This document shows, in pieces, positions 1 through 10,257 of a stretch of DNA of 64,000 nucleotides. Each line of letters starts with the position of its first letter. Position 1 is the first letter of the stretch. The notes under the pieces were generated by a model that was given only the letters and a program-made list of their open reading frames with translations, searched no databases and was not told the origin of the DNA. A program made the position numbers and the translations under genes. The DNA comes from Methylophaga sp. (GTDB taxonomy: Bacteria; Pseudomonadota; Gammaproteobacteria; Nitrosococcales; Methylophagaceae): assembly GCA_002706095.1 (NCBI GenBank), contig PAJP01000005.1:354403-418402 (forward strand), in the 5' to 3' direction.

Positions 1-2612
1 CGGTTAATCTTACGCATATCAACCCGGCGACAAAAATCATACAAAGAACTGAAGGTTTCGCCCTGTTCACGCTCAGATACAATACCGGCCAGGGCAGACT
101 CACCCACGCCTTTAATTGCGCCTAAGCCATAACGAATCGTTCTTTCATCTTCCACGGTAAATTTGATTTTGCTGTGATTCACATCAGGTGGTAGCACCTT
201 CAGTTTCATATCACGACACTCATCAATCAAGCCAACGACTTTATCCGTATTATCCATATCCGCAGATAAGACGGCTGCCATAAACGCGGCAGGATAATGG
301 GCTTTTAACCAGGCGGTTTGATAAGCGACTAAGGCATAAGCCGCCGAATGAGATTTGTTAAAACCATACTCAGCGAATTTTTCCATCAAGTCGAAAATCG
401 GTCCGGCTTCTTTTTCCTCAATGCCCCGTTTAGCTGCCCCTTCGAGGAACAATAAACGTTGTTTGGCCATTTCTTCCGGTTTTTTCTTACCCATTGCACG
501 GCGCAACATATCGGCGCCACCCAGGCTATAGTTCGCCAGGATCTGGGCGATTTGCATAACCTGTTCCTGATAGACAATGACTCCATAGGTTGGCTTCAAT
601 ACAGGCTCAAGATCGGGATGAGGGTAATCAACTTTTGCTCGACCATGTTTACGGTTAACAAAGTCATCTACCATGCCCGATTGCAATGGACCAGGACGGA
701 ATAACGCCACCAAGGCCACGATATCCTCAAAATTATCAGGTTGTAAGCGTTTAACCAGCTCTTTCATCCCACGCGATTCAAGCTGGAATACGGCGGTTGT
801 TTCACAACGCTTCAATAAAGCGTAGGTTGGTTTATCGTCCAATGGTAGATTGGCAATATCGATTTTATCGGCGTCTTCTTTAGGTAGCAGCGTGCGGACG
901 TTTTTCATTGCCCAGTCAATCACTGTCAGCGTTTTTAGGCCCAGAAAGTCAAACTTCACCAGACCGACACTCTCCACATCATCTTTATCAAACTGAGAGA
1001 CAAGACCAGCACCATTGTGCTCACTATAAATTGGCGTGTACTCGGTCAATACTTTTGGCGCGATAACAACACCACCGGCATGTTTACCGACGTTTCTGGT
1101 TAAGCCCTCCAGCTGTAAAGCGAGGTCAATCAGGGTTTTGACTTCTTCCTCATTGTCATAACGCTCTTTCAGCAATGGCTCTTGTTCCATCGCTTTGCTG
1201 AGTGTCATCTTTAATTCAAACGGGACTAATTTTGCGAGCTGATCAACAAAGCCATAGGGATGACCTAATACACGGCCGACATCACGCAATACCGCTTTGG
1301 CTGCCATGGTCCCGAAGGTAATAATCTGTGATACGTGATCCCGACCATAATGTTGTGACACATATTCAATAACCCGGTCACGACCATCCATACAAAAGTC
1401 GACGTCAAAGTCGGGCAAAGAAACACGCTCAGGGTTAAGAAAACGTTCAAACAGCAAGTCATATTGCAAGGGATCAAGGTCGGTGATTTTTAAGGCATAA
1501 GCCACCAGAGAACCTGCACCCGAACCCCGTCCTGGCCCAACCGGCACATCATTATTCTTCGCCCACTGGATGAAGTCAGCAACGATCAAGAAGTAGCCTG
1601 GGAAGCCCATTTGGTTGATAACATCCAGCTCAATCTGCAAACGCTCTTCATAGCGTGCTTTATTCGCTTCTCTGTCGGCTTCGTCGGGGAACAATACTTC
1701 TAAGCGTTCAGCAAGGCCTTTGAAAGATTCTTCACTGAAAAACTGCTCAATGGTCATGTCCTCTGGTACTGGGAAGTCAGGCAGATAATGCTCACCCAGT
1801 GTCAGTTGCAGATTACAACGTTTGGCAATTTCAACCGTATTTTCTATTGCTTCAGGAATGTCATCAAATAAGGCGGTCATCTCTTCAGCACTTCGAAGAT
1901 ATTGATGCTCCGAGTAATTCCTTGGACGACGTGGGTCATCCAGCTGACGACCTTCATGAATACAGACTTTGGCTTCATGTGCTTCAAATTGATCAGGGGT
2001 TAAGAAACGCACATCGTTGGTCGCGACCACCGGTAAGTCTTTTTCTGCTGCTAAAGCTGTAGCTGCCCGGATAAACCGCTCTTCATCTTCTCGTCCGGTA
2101 CGAATCAACTCCATGTATAAACGGTCAGGAAACAATGTCTGCCAGAAGTTAAGCTGCTGCTCAATTTCATCTTTCTGATGATTGAGTAAGGCTTTACCCA
2201 AAATACCTTCACGACCGCCAGATAAACAAATCAGTCCATCAGTTTGGCCTTGCAACCACTCAGCTTCCAGCATCGGTACACCGAGGTGCTGGCCTTCCAT
2301 ATAGGCTTTTGATAACAGGCGTGACAGATTGTGAAACCCATCCAGGTTCATACACAGCAACACAAACCGCGTGCTTTGCTTGGCGTCATTCGGATCACGC
2401 AAACGCAGATCGGCACCTAATATCGGTTTCACACCAGCCTGCATCGCCGCATTAAATAATTTCACCGCCGCGAATAAATTATGATGATCGGTGATCGCAA
2501 TAGCAGGCATGCCTGCATCGGCCACTTGCTTGACCAAGGGTTTGACTCTGACTAAACCATCAACCAGTGAATAATCAGTATGCAAATGAAGATGGACAAA
2601 CGATTTTGGCAT
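1..2612 (-). CDS. dnaE: DNA polymerase III alpha subunit, C-terminus outside window
   Basis: This is the replicative polymerase catalytic subunit. About 870 residues are visible and the rest lies beyond the left edge, so the gene is cut by the window rather than broken. The N-terminus carries the PHP domain ([13 protein letters not shown] near residue 8, ITDHHN near 40). The palm domain has the metal-binding motif PDFDVDF at about residues 400-404 and the third catalytic aspartate in [10 protein letters not shown] near 555, matching the spacing of E. coli DnaE (D401, D403, D555). The ATG at 2612 is chosen because the protein begins [11 protein letters not shown] as the family does. It follows mscS by 31 bases on the same strand and is the last gene seen in that run. 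Confidence 0.97.
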   Translation of the reverse strand, partial: MPKSFVHLHLHTDYSLVDGLVRVKPLVKQVADAGMPAIAITDHHNLFAAVKLFNAAMQAGVKPILGADLRLRDPNDAKQSTRFVLLCMNLDGFHNLSRLLSKAYMEGQHLGVPMLEAEWLQGQTDGLICLSGGREGILGKALLNHQKDEIEQQLNFWQTLFPDRLYMELIRTGREDEERFIRAATALAAEKDLPVVATNDVRFLTPDQFEAHEAKVCIHEGRQLDDPRRPRNYSEHQYLRSAEEMTALFDDIPEAIENTVEIAKRCNLQLTLGEHYLPDFPVPEDMTIEQFFSEESFKGLAERLEVLFPDEADREANKARYEERLQIELDVINQMGFPGYFLIVADFIQWAKNNDVPVGPGRGSGAGSLVAYALKITDLDPLQYDLLFERFLNPERVSLPDFDVDFCMDGRDRVIEYVSQHYGRDHVSQIITFGTMAAKAVLRDVGRVLGHPYGFVDQLAKLVPFELKMTLSKAMEQEPLLKERYDNEEEVKTLIDLALQLEGLTRNVGKHAGGVVIAPKVLTEYTPIYSEHNGAGLVSQFDKDDVESVGLVKFDFLGLKTLTVIDWAMKNVRTLLPKEDADKIDIANLPLDDKPTYALLKRCETTAVFQLESRGMKELVKRLQPDNFEDIVALVALFRPGPLQSGMVDDFVNRKHGRAKVDYPHPDLEPVLKPTYGVIVYQEQVMQIAQILANYSLGGADMLRRAMGKKKPEEMAKQRLLFLEGAAKRGIEEKEAGPIFDLMEKFAEYGFNKSHSAAYALVAYQTAWLKAHYPAAFMAAVLSADMDNTDKVVGLIDECRDMKLKVLPPDVNHSKIKFTVEDERTIRYGLGAIKGVGESALAGIVSEREQGETFSSLYDFCRRVDMRKIN

Positions 2613-2643
2613 TAATGTATTAAACCTATTTTCTGTGATTAAT

Positions 2644-4404
2644 TTAGCGAGGGAACTCAACAGGGCCTGGAATTCTATCGCCCAGTGTCTGCCCTACAAT
2701 CGACTCAGCTTCTGCATGGCCTTTGGCAAAGGCTTCTTCCTGACTCATCGCAGGGGAATAGGGTGACGCTTTTGGTACCCCATTCTGACCTCGTTTTAGA
2801 TAAAGCGTTTGGGTTGGAAACGCAAACTCGATTTCCATTTGATGTGCCAATCTCAGAACATCCAGTAAAAAACGATGGCGTTCTCGAAGCTCGGTGTTCC
2901 AGTCCGGTGTCGCCCAAAACACATACAAGAGAATATCTAATGAAGCGGCACCATAATCGTTAAAGTAGACTTGGTAGAGGTCTTTACGCATATAGGGATG
3001 CAACTGAATAATGCGTCGAATACCCTCACAAAAACCTTCAATTTTTTCTGGTGGCGTATCGTAGGTGACTGCTAATTTTGTCAGCATACGACGATAACGA
3101 CGCGCGCCCATATTATCAATTTTGGTGGTGGTTAATATGGAATTAGGCATGGTGACTAATGAGTTATAAAAGGTACGGATTCGTGTACTACGAAAACCAA
3201 CTTCCTCCACCATTCCTTCGATATCACCGATGACAACCCAGTCACCGATATGAAAGGGACGATCCATCAGCACAGTTAAGGAACCAAAGAAATTACCCAA
3301 TAAATCTTTAGCGGCCAATGCAAAGGCTAAACCACCGAGACCAAGACCTGCTAATAAACTAGTGACATCAATATTCAGATTATCGGCGGCAAATACGATT
3401 CCCATCACGACCACAAATACTTTCATACTCTTCGTGATCATGGGCACTAATAAGTCATCGTACTTGGTCTGCGTTCTACTGACGCGGGCAGTCCAATAGG
3501 CATTAAAAATATCGACAAGTCTGAACGCACTCCAAATGCCTGAGATTGACACTAACAGTTTCACCGCCACCAGCAAAATCAACAGTGCCGTATCAGGTAA
3601 ACCCAGTAAATTCAGACCTGACCACCACATCAGAGCCATGGCCATTAAACCTAGGGGACGCAGTACATCATCATCTAATTCTGTGTATAAGGCATGTTTC
3701 TGTTTACGGCGTTTGATATGCAGTTTTAATAAAAATGCCAGAGATTTGTCTGCAATAGATCCGATAACAATAATCAGAAATAAGCCAATCCATTGCCAAT
3801 ATTCTAATAAGAAACCAGTCCTCAGAAATTCCGGTATATCTGATCGTAATCTGACACTGACGGGTAATGACACTTTTGCTGAAGACTTTTCAACCAGCTC
3901 TTTGTTGTGACTGAGTTCATTGAAAATATCAGGAATGGCTTCAATAGATTCTGGACTGAATAACCAATCACCTTGCTCATCAAGCTTAAGCACAATATTG
4001 CCATTATCTGTTCTTAGATAGGTATATTGCTTGCCTTTCGGATTTTCAGGAATCTCACTGACTTTTGGCGTCTTGGCGATCTGAATAATATTGTATAGCA
4101 GGCGTGCCGTTTCGCGACCACGCTCCGTTCGTATAAGCGGACTGACATTGGATAAATCAAAGGTCGAAACAGCGTGTTCGATCGCACTATTATCCCCTTC
4201 AGCCACTTTATCCATCGCTTTGATGAAGTGTTTTACCGTGATTCGGGGCTGAGTCAGATTAAGCTTCTCAACCGTGATATCAACAGATTTTTCCTGGCTC
4301 GATGAACTCTGCATGCCGACAATAGCGGCAGGATTAATTCCGCCGCCGGCATGGACTGACAAGCTCCATATCATCAAAAAGAAAAACAACGACCTCGTTA
4401 TCAT
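2644..4404 (-). CDS. MscS-family mechanosensitive channel with large periplasmic N-domain
   Basis: A 586-residue inner-membrane channel of the small-conductance mechanosensitive family. A signal peptide covers residues 1-19, followed by a soluble, presumably periplasmic domain to about 195. Membrane segments lie near 204-226, 250-268, 272-295 and 327-345. The pore helix is near 346-372, rich in Gly and Ala ([18 protein letters not shown]), and leads into the MscS beta domain ([20 protein letters not shown], about 385-403). It is about twice the length of E. coli MscS, so it belongs to the longer MscM/YbdG-like group. Its ATG overlaps the nagZ stop by four bases. The likely role is relief of hypo-osmotic pressure, which fits an organism that accumulates ectoine. 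The precise subfamily is not resolved. Confidence 0.88.
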   Translation of the reverse strand: MITRSLFFFLMIWSLSVHAGGGINPAAIVGMQSSSSQEKSVDITVEKLNLTQPRITVKHFIKAMDKVAEGDNSAIEHAVSTFDLSNVSPLIRTERGRETARLLYNIIQIAKTPKVSEIPENPKGKQYTYLRTDNGNIVLKLDEQGDWLFSPESIEAIPDIFNELSHNKELVEKSSAKVSLPVSVRLRSDIPEFLRTGFLLEYWQWIGLFLIIVIGSIADKSLAFLLKLHIKRRKQKHALYTELDDDVLRPLGLMAMALMWWSGLNLLGLPDTALLILLVAVKLLVSISGIWSAFRLVDIFNAYWTARVSRTQTKYDDLLVPMITKSMKVFVVVMGIVFAADNLNIDVTSLLAGLGLGGLAFALAAKDLLGNFFGSLTVLMDRPFHIGDWVVIGDIEGMVEEVGFRSTRIRTFYNSLVTMPNSILTTTKIDNMGARRYRRMLTKLAVTYDTPPEKIEGFCEGIRRIIQLHPYMRKDLYQVYFNDYGAASLDILLYVFWATPDWNTELRERHRFLLDVLRLAHQMEIEFAFPTQTLYLKRGQNGVPKASPYSPAMSQEEAFAKGHAEAESIVGQTLGDRIPGPVEFPR

Positions 4405-5450
4405 GTGAGATTTAACTCCATCTCAGGATCAGGTGCGTAATCCATCACGGTTTGCACAGCCTGTTTCCATTCGGCACTTTGTTGTAATTCATGACGAGGC
4501 GTCGAATGCCGACCATGCAGGCGCATCAAACGTGCGTTTCTCAACGGATCAGTCGCGACTTTCAGGCCATCAATTACCTGCTCAACACTACCGGGATTAT
4601 TACATACCAGCACCATATCACAGCCGGCAGATAACGCTGCTTCGGCTCTTTCCAGAGGGCCTCCCATAATAGCAGCCCCTTCCATGCTCAGATCATCGCT
4701 CAAAATGGCACCCTGAAACTGTAGTTTACCGCGTAGCATGTCCTGCAACCAAAACGGTGAAAAACAGGCCGGTAGTTTGTCATTATTTTCGTAAACAATA
4801 TGTGCAGGCATAATGCCTGCCAGCTCAGTTTGACATAAACGGGTAAATGGCAACATATCGGCCTGCAGCATATCTTCCAGATGACGGCTATCAACAGGCA
4901 AGCCAAGATGTGAGTCGACTTCTACTGCGCCATGACCTGGAAAATGTTTTCCTACCGCCGACATCCAGGCGCGTTTCATACCCTGAATATAAGCACGAGC
5001 GATGTCCGTTACCGCTAACGGATCACGATGAAAGGCACGATCGCCAATCACCTGACTAACGCCATAATCTAAGTCCAGTACAGGTGCAAAACTGAAATCA
5101 ACACCAACCGATCTTAATTCTGCAGCCATTAACCAGCCGGTTTGCTCTGCTCTTTCCAGCGTCAATTTTGGATGCTGATGATATTCCTTACCTATGGCAG
5201 CCACAGGTGGTAAACGACTAAAGCCCTTTCTGAAACGCTGGACACGACCGCCTTCGTGGTCGACAGAAATCAGCAGATGCGGTTGTCTCAGCTGATGGAT
5301 GTCGTCACATAAACGGGTAATTTGCTCGACTGATTCAAAATTACGACTAAATAAAATTACCCCGCCGACCAGGGGATGTTTAAGCATTTCTTTTTCTGTT
5401 TCGCTCAGTTCAGTGCCGAGCAAATCGACCATCAAGGGGCCTAATGCCAT
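4401..5450 (-). CDS. nagZ: Beta-N-acetylhexosaminidase (glycoside hydrolase family 3)
   Basis: Cytoplasmic NagZ removes N-acetylglucosamine from anhydromuropeptides during peptidoglycan recycling. The 349-residue protein fits the family length (about 340) and has no signal peptide. The family signature KHFPGHG is at residues 168-174 and the Asp-Ser-His catalytic loop at about 179-181. The nucleophile aspartate lies in ILSDDLSMEGA near 252, and SVDHEGGRVQRF near 63-74 is the substrate-binding strand. It lies between an L,D-transpeptidase gene 12 bases upstream and mscS, which it overlaps by four bases, so this is a small cell-wall/envelope operon. AAGG upstream of the ATG at 5450 supports the start. 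Confidence 0.95.
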   Translation of the reverse strand: MALGPLMVDLLGTELSETEKEMLKHPLVGGVILFSRNFESVEQITRLCDDIHQLRQPHLLISVDHEGGRVQRFRKGFSRLPPVAAIGKEYHQHPKLTLERAEQTGWLMAAELRSVGVDFSFAPVLDLDYGVSQVIGDRAFHRDPLAVTDIARAYIQGMKRAWMSAVGKHFPGHGAVEVDSHLGLPVDSRHLEDMLQADMLPFTRLCQTELAGIMPAHIVYENNDKLPACFSPFWLQDMLRGKLQFQGAILSDDLSMEGAAIMGGPLERAEAALSAGCDMVLVCNNPGSVEQVIDGLKVATDPLRNARLMRLHGRHSTPRHELQQSAEWKQAVQTVMDYAPDPEMELNLT

Positions 5451-5462
5451 AGTGATTTAACC

Positions 5463-5972
5463 TTATTCGTGGATCCAGACTTTAAGACCAGGGTGAACCT
5501 GATCAAACAACGTCACTACGTCCTGATTACGCATACGCACACACCCATGAGAGAGCGCCTCCCCCATCGGTAACTCATCAGGACAACCATGGATATAAAT
5601 ATAACGGCGCATTGTATCAACATTTCCCAGTCGGTTTTTACCGACTTCCATGCCGCTGAGCCAAAGAATTCGAGTCAGGATCCAGTCACGATTGGGAAGT
5701 TGCGCTTTTAAGGCTGCATTGAAAATTTCAGCCGTAGGACGACGCCCGACAAAAACACTATTGATGGGCTGATTATCGCCAATTTTTGCACGGATCAGAT
5801 GCCAGCCACGCGGTGTACAACCACTGCCATTCTGCTCACCGGGACCATTTAGCGCTGTAGAAACAGGCGCTTCAAACAAGACTTTATCAGCCTGACGCAG
5901 CCAGCAATGTTGCTGTGTCAGTGATATATCCAGCCAGGCTTCATTATCTTTAATCACATCAGAGTTCATCAT
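5463..5972 (-). CDS. L,D-transpeptidase (YkuD fold) family protein
   Basis: A 169-residue YkuD-domain protein. The catalytic motif is visible near the C-terminus: a His in YIYIHGCPDE, then after 16 residues SHGCVRMRNQDV, where the Cys is the nucleophile. Family members form 3-3 peptidoglycan cross-links or attach proteins to peptidoglycan. No signal peptide is evident (it begins MMNSDVIKDNEAWLDI), so either it is exported by another route or it acts on cytoplasmic muropeptides. The latter would fit the neighbouring nagZ recycling gene. Its ATG overlaps the rmuC stop by four bases, which implies translational coupling. The family is sure; the substrate is not. Confidence 0.88.
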   Translation of the reverse strand: MMNSDVIKDNEAWLDISLTQQHCWLRQADKVLFEAPVSTALNGPGEQNGSGCTPRGWHLIRAKIGDNQPINSVFVGRRPTAEIFNAALKAQLPNRDWILTRILWLSGMEVGKNRLGNVDTMRRYIYIHGCPDELPMGEALSHGCVRMRNQDVVTLFDQVHPGLKVWIHE

Positions 5973-7576
5973 TCTTTGGCAGAGACTGATTGTTCATTAT
6001 GCGATAACAACTGGGGATCATCTTCTTCCTCTATGGCTTCAACAATCATGGTAAGCGGTTCAGTTTCGTAATCACGTTCAATCGTTTCCAATTGTGGCAA
6101 TGATTTGCTGACTTTCGTTGATAACTGACCAAAGCGATCCACTTTGCCGTATAAGCCCTGCTTTCCTGCCACACCTTTGATGACCTGATTATATTGATTA
6201 CTAACTGTGCCCAAAGTATTGCCCAATTTTTGTAATCGTTCAGCGACAATCGCCACCTGATTGTAAATATCCCCTGCTTTTTCGCTGATTTCCCGAGCTT
6301 CAGCATTACTACGTTCCATCATCCACAAATTAGAGACCGTTCTCAAAATCGGTATTAACGTGGTGTGAGACACCAGTACAATGCTTTTTTTATAGCCATA
6401 CTCAAACAAATCCTTGTTATTTTTTAATGCCTCAATATACGCAGGCTCAATTGGCATAAACATCAACACAAAGCTGGGACTTCGCATGCCGACCACATTG
6501 GTGTAATCCTTTGAAGCCAAATCATCAATATGTTTACGCACCGCTCTGACATGATCCGCCATCGCCAAGCTGTATGATTCTGGTGTGTCTGCTGACACCG
6601 CACGGTCATAAGCGTTAAGGGAGACCTTACTATCAATAATGATGTGTTTATTATCTGGCAGTTTAATCAAATAATCCGTTTGTTTCTGTTTGCCTTCAGC
6701 ATCTTTAAATGCTGTCTGTACTTCAAAATGGGCATCTTCAATTAAGCCGCTCATTTCCAGAGTCCGTCTTAGTTGTGCTTCACCCCAGGCACCACGTTGC
6801 TGAGAGTCGCCTTTTAAAGCGGAAGTCAGGTTATGGGCGTCTTCACTCATTTTCAGGCCAATATCCAATACTTTTTTAATTTCAGCATTCAGATTAGTAT
6901 TGCCCTTGATTGACGCATCATGCACTTCGTTAATCCGTTTCTGGAACCCTTCAATCTGCTCACGAAAAGGTTTCAGCAGCACATCAATGCTCGACTTACT
7001 GGTATCGGTGAATGTTTTGCCTTTTTCTTCAAAAATCTTGTTTGCCAGATTCTCAAACTCTTTAGTCATTGATTGTTTGGTATCTGCCAGCTGCGCCATT
7101 TGCTCTTTGAAATGTTCTTCCCTTCTCTCTAAAGTCGTTTTTAACTCGGTATGTTGATTGGAGAGTGACTGATAAGCTTGCTGTAAGTCCTGAAACGCCT
7201 CTATTTGCTGTTGCAGCTCAGCTTTTTTATCCGTGAATTGCTGTTGTAAAGACTGGTAATTAGCCTGTGCTGTTTCCGATTGTTTTTCAGCCTGATGTAA
7301 CTGCTGTTTTGTCTGTTCCAATGTTTGATTGAGTTGAAGAATCTGTTGCTTCTGTTCATCCAAAGCAGTCGTTAATCGTGACTCAGTAGCCAATGCCGCT
7401 TGCAGTTGTTGTTCTTGTCCACTCTGACTGAGCTCTAAGGCGTGTATGTGGTTTTGTAGTTCGGCTGTTTTGCGGCTATGACGTAAAGCAAATACTAAAT
7501 AAGCTAATGCAGCAGAAACCACAACAACAATTGCCAGTAAACCAATAAGTTGATCAGGCGACAGACTTTCTAACAT
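5969..7576 (-). CDS. rmuC: RmuC-family DNA recombination protein
   Basis: A 535-residue protein of the RmuC family, which in E. coli limits recombination at inverted repeats and has a predicted nuclease-like fold. An N-terminal membrane helix (about residues 10-28, GLLAIVVVVSAALAYLVFAL) is followed by a long Gln/Glu-rich coiled coil to about 190. The conserved RmuC domain then spans about 195-480 (SALKGDSQQRGAWGEAQLRR, IIIDSKVSLNAY, SPSFVLMFMPIEPAYIEA). The acidic C-terminal tail is variable. It starts the run rmuC-ldt-nagZ-mscS and is separated from the upstream mxaC paralog by 101 bases, so its promoter could lie in that gap. Confidence 0.93.
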   Translation of the reverse strand: MLESLSPDQLIGLLAIVVVVSAALAYLVFALRHSRKTAELQNHIHALELSQSGQEQQLQAALATESRLTTALDEQKQQILQLNQTLEQTKQQLHQAEKQSETAQANYQSLQQQFTDKKAELQQQIEAFQDLQQAYQSLSNQHTELKTTLERREEHFKEQMAQLADTKQSMTKEFENLANKIFEEKGKTFTDTSKSSIDVLLKPFREQIEGFQKRINEVHDASIKGNTNLNAEIKKVLDIGLKMSEDAHNLTSALKGDSQQRGAWGEAQLRRTLEMSGLIEDAHFEVQTAFKDAEGKQKQTDYLIKLPDNKHIIIDSKVSLNAYDRAVSADTPESYSLAMADHVRAVRKHIDDLASKDYTNVVGMRSPSFVLMFMPIEPAYIEALKNNKDLFEYGYKKSIVLVSHTTLIPILRTVSNLWMMERSNAEAREISEKAGDIYNQVAIVAERLQKLGNTLGTVSNQYNQVIKGVAGKQGLYGKVDRFGQLSTKVSKSLPQLETIERDYETEPLTMIVEAIEEEDDPQLLSHNEQSVSAKE

Positions 7577-7677
7577 AGTGATTCCTGCAATATAGAGATG
7601 GTGCTATCAGCCTGATACGTGCAGGCTGAACAAGCTCTACAAGATAACAAAGCCAGATAATAATTGCGATATTCGCG

Positions 7678-8697
7678 CTAGGGTTTATGTGTCGCTTGAT
7701 ACACGCCCAGCACAGTTAACCATCGGCTTAGTACCAATGGTAAAAAAGCGAGTAACGCTATCGACAAAAAAAGATCATGATGAGATTGCTTCGGTACACG
7801 CTCTTCCACAATTAGAGGCTGTGATTGCTGTTTGTGGATTTCATCAATGGCTTTAGAAAACTCATCCAGTGAGCCTGCTTCAAAAGCCTCGTAAGGTACG
7901 CCCAGTTTTTTAAAGGCTCTGTGCAATTTCCGTTCTGGCATATCAATCCAGAGCAGACTGTCATTATCGCTGGCGTCCAACGTCATGCCTTTCATTGATC
8001 GTAGGTAAATCCAATATAAATTCAGACGCATCTTTTTAAAAACATGGTGCAGGTATGCTGTCTGCTCGGCAGAAAAAACTTGGCCACCATCGGAAATGAG
8101 TAAAATATTTCGTGATCCACGGTAAGGCTCATCTTTGTACATATTCACAGCCAAACTCAGCGCTTTGAAAATATCCGTTTGAGATAAACCTTTACCGAGT
8201 CCACCAGCATTGATCGTCGCCAGAACGGCTTCTTTGTTGTAGGTAAGCTTCAATATTTCAGTTGATTTGGTGCTAAAAAAAACATAACCAAAACGGTCAT
8301 CTGGACGGCGCTTCACAAACTCAGCAAGATAATCCCTTGAAACTTCGCGTTTGCTTCTACTAATCACAGTGTCCCTTCGAAGGGTATTCCATGGCGGCCT
8401 AGCAAATTGATCATCCATACTGCGGCTACGGTCTAACAGAATGACAAACTCCGCTCCCTGGCGAGTACGTTCAACCACTTGTTCAGGAATGTAAGGATTC
8501 GCCAGAGCCAGAAATAGAAAAATAATAGCAACGGATGCTGACAATTTGCTAAGCCATGACAGTATTAAAGACAATGAGTCTCTAGGAATAAACCCTTGCC
8601 AAACAACCGTTTTAGTCGTGTTCAGAAACAGCCAGGGTAACAAGGCCAGGGGCAGAAAGTAGAAAAAAACAGGATGAGCCCAATTGAACTCAGTCAT
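7678..8697 (-). CDS. Second MxaC-like von Willebrand A membrane protein
   Basis: A VWA-domain protein of about 339 residues, clearly paralogous to MxaC three genes upstream. They share the N-terminal hydrophobic segment (PLALLPW), the metal-binding motif LLDRSRSMDD, the stretches RPDDRFG and VFFSTK, the block KEAVLATINA, and the ERKLH/GVPY region. Roughly half of the residues match by eye. A membrane helix lies at each end. The ATG at 8697 is preferred over one 27 bases upstream because AGGA sits just before it and the product then aligns with MxaC. It lies 88 bases after mxaL and looks like a tandem-duplicated extra member of the maturation cluster. The role is inferred from MxaC: an assembly factor for methanol dehydrogenase, partner unknown. 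Confidence 0.85.
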   Translation of the reverse strand: MTEFNWAHPVFFYFLPLALLPWLFLNTTKTVVWQGFIPRDSLSLILSWLSKLSASVAIIFLFLALANPYIPEQVVERTRQGAEFVILLDRSRSMDDQFARPPWNTLRRDTVISRSKREVSRDYLAEFVKRRPDDRFGYVFFSTKSTEILKLTYNKEAVLATINAGGLGKGLSQTDIFKALSLAVNMYKDEPYRGSRNILLISDGGQVFSAEQTAYLHHVFKKMRLNLYWIYLRSMKGMTLDASDNDSLLWIDMPERKLHRAFKKLGVPYEAFEAGSLDEFSKAIDEIHKQQSQPLIVEERVPKQSHHDLFLSIALLAFLPLVLSRWLTVLGVYQATHKP

Positions 8698-8785
8698 AAC
8701 ATCCTGCCAGGCGCAGCCATACAAAAGATCTGAAAATCGTCAGACTAAAATGACAATCCCTGTCAAACATAACTCACTCCATGTG

Positions 8786-9721
8786 TTAGTCGTCTGTTCG
8801 TACAAACCACCTATAGGGTAGAAACACCAACAAAATTAAAAACAAGGCTGCACCAGCAAACCAGGCATATAAATCATAATCGATGGTTTGCTCACGGGTG
8901 TTAGACTCATCTCGGATAGTATCGACTAGATCCACCGGGTCATTTGGTGATGAGACAAAGGCAAATCCTACCCGATTCGCTAAGGTAGCCAAGTGAGATT
9001 TTTTCTGTGAGGACAGGTGTTCACTTCTGGGTTTATTCACATTGACATCCCTATCAGCTCGCATTGAAGCAAACACATCTTCATGCATCACCTCATTGAT
9101 TCCCCATACGCCTTCAATCACACCTTTGTCATTTGTTTTAGGGATAGGAAGAAGCTCCTCACCACCAATCCCGACTAAGATTCCGTGAATCTCACCTGGC
9201 TTACCAGCAAACTTAGGAAATAAGGTGGGATTAATCGGGGGAGATTCATGCCCGTCTGTCAACATCACAATGGTCGGTCTGGGATCAATCTCTTTAGCCT
9301 GACGAATAGCGGTATAGACCGCTTTTGATACTTCACTGGAACGGGCCCAGGCCATATAAGGATTGACCTGCTCAAGCATCTGTATCAAATCATGATAAGA
9401 CCCACAGACTTCAACCGGGTTCATCAAAATTAAACTTCTGGATTCGCTGAAAATAGCCAATCCCGCATGAGCACCACATGGCATTTCTAATAACGTTCTG
9501 CGCGTAAACTCTTTGGCCCACGCTAAGCGACTGACGTTCTCCCCGTCTAATTCAGCGTCTTTCACATTCATGCTGTCGGTGATATCGATGACAAAGATGG
9601 CATCCATGATTTTGACATCTCGCTTGACCAGCGGGAACCATAAAGCAGCCACAACAAATATAAACGCCGTCAGCATCACAATGGCTGTTAGCAATATACG
9701 TTTTTGGTAACTCACTCTCAT
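8786..9721 (-). CDS. mxaL: MxaL, von Willebrand A protein of methanol dehydrogenase maturation
   Basis: A 311-residue membrane-anchored VWA protein. Helix 1 is near residues 9-30, the MIDAS motif is in FVIDITDSMN near 43-52, and a further metal-site segment is MLTDGHE near 153-159. A C-terminal helix (about 285-302) is followed by a short basic tail. In methylotrophs, MxaA, MxaK and MxaL are needed to load calcium into methanol dehydrogenase. The assignment rests on the VWA fold plus the gene order R-S-A-C-K-L, which is conserved for this cluster. The start overlaps the mxaK stop by four bases. BatB of the Bat aerotolerance operons is a distant look-alike, but the flanking order favours MxaL. 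Confidence 0.88.
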   Translation of the reverse strand: MRVSYQKRILLTAIVMLTAFIFVVAALWFPLVKRDVKIMDAIFVIDITDSMNVKDAELDGENVSRLAWAKEFTRRTLLEMPCGAHAGLAIFSESRSLILMNPVEVCGSYHDLIQMLEQVNPYMAWARSSEVSKAVYTAIRQAKEIDPRPTIVMLTDGHESPPINPTLFPKFAGKPGEIHGILVGIGGEELLPIPKTNDKGVIEGVWGINEVMHEDVFASMRADRDVNVNKPRSEHLSSQKKSHLATLANRVGFAFVSSPNDPVDLVDTIRDESNTREQTIDYDLYAWFAGAALFLILLVFLPYRWFVRTDD

Positions 9722-10257
9722 GGAAGATCTACCTTGAACGCTTTACTCTCAATTGAACGCTGGCTGCTGATCACATTCTTTTCATAGTTAGGGTTAACAG
9801 CCGGATCTTCAGGTACCGCTCTCAATGCCACTTCCAGGTTATAGCGTGCATCCCAGAGATTGGGATCTATCGCTAAAGCACGTCGAAAATCCTGTTTAGC
9901 TAATTCGATTAAGGGTAACTGACGGGCATCAGCTTCCGTCATCTCCAGCGCTGCGCGTAAATTAATATTACCGCGATTGTAAAAAGCCAAAGGCATCAAT
10001 TCACCCGAAGCATTACCCAAAGCAATAGTGAGCTGATCCAAGGCCAATTCATGCTGTTCCTGCTTCTCAAAATCAGCCGCTTTAGCAAAATGTGCACGAG
10101 CATCGTCTGGTACATCATCACTGGCCGAGGGTGAAGTAATGTATTGCTCAACCTGTATTTCTTGCCACAATTGCATGGCTAAATAGATAACCGAAGCGGT
10201 GCTGGCCAAAATCAATACAATCAACGAAAAACGTAGTGTTTGTAATTTCTTATTCAT
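9718..10257 (-). CDS. mxaK: MxaK, TPR-containing methanol dehydrogenase maturation protein
   Basis: A 179-residue protein with one N-terminal membrane helix (about residues 9-29, FSLIVLILASTASVIYLAM) and a helical soluble part resembling tetratricopeptide repeats (HFAKAADFEKQEQHELALDQLTIAL; DFRRALAIDPNLWDARYNLEVAL). The length and position between mxaC and mxaL match MxaK, one of the proteins required for calcium insertion into methanol dehydrogenase. It overlaps mxaC by eight bases and mxaL by four, so the three are translated from one message. Sequence conservation of MxaK is low, so gene order carries much of the weight. Confidence 0.86.
   Translation of the reverse strand: MNKKLQTLRFSLIVLILASTASVIYLAMQLWQEIQVEQYITSPSASDDVPDDARAHFAKAADFEKQEQHELALDQLTIALGNASGELMPLAFYNRGNINLRAALEMTEADARQLPLIELAKQDFRRALAIDPNLWDARYNLEVALRAVPEDPAVNPNYEKNVISSQRSIESKAFKVDLP

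Noticed and set aside
2685..2963. Open frames opposite the mscS gene, and many similar ones opposite other genes
   Set aside because: They are antisense shadows of well-supported genes, with no ribosome sites, domains or sensible composition.
7608..7628. CAGCCTG/CAGGCTG hairpin between the mxaC paralog and rmuC as a terminator
   Set aside because: The stem is only seven bases and no T-run follows on the minus strand.
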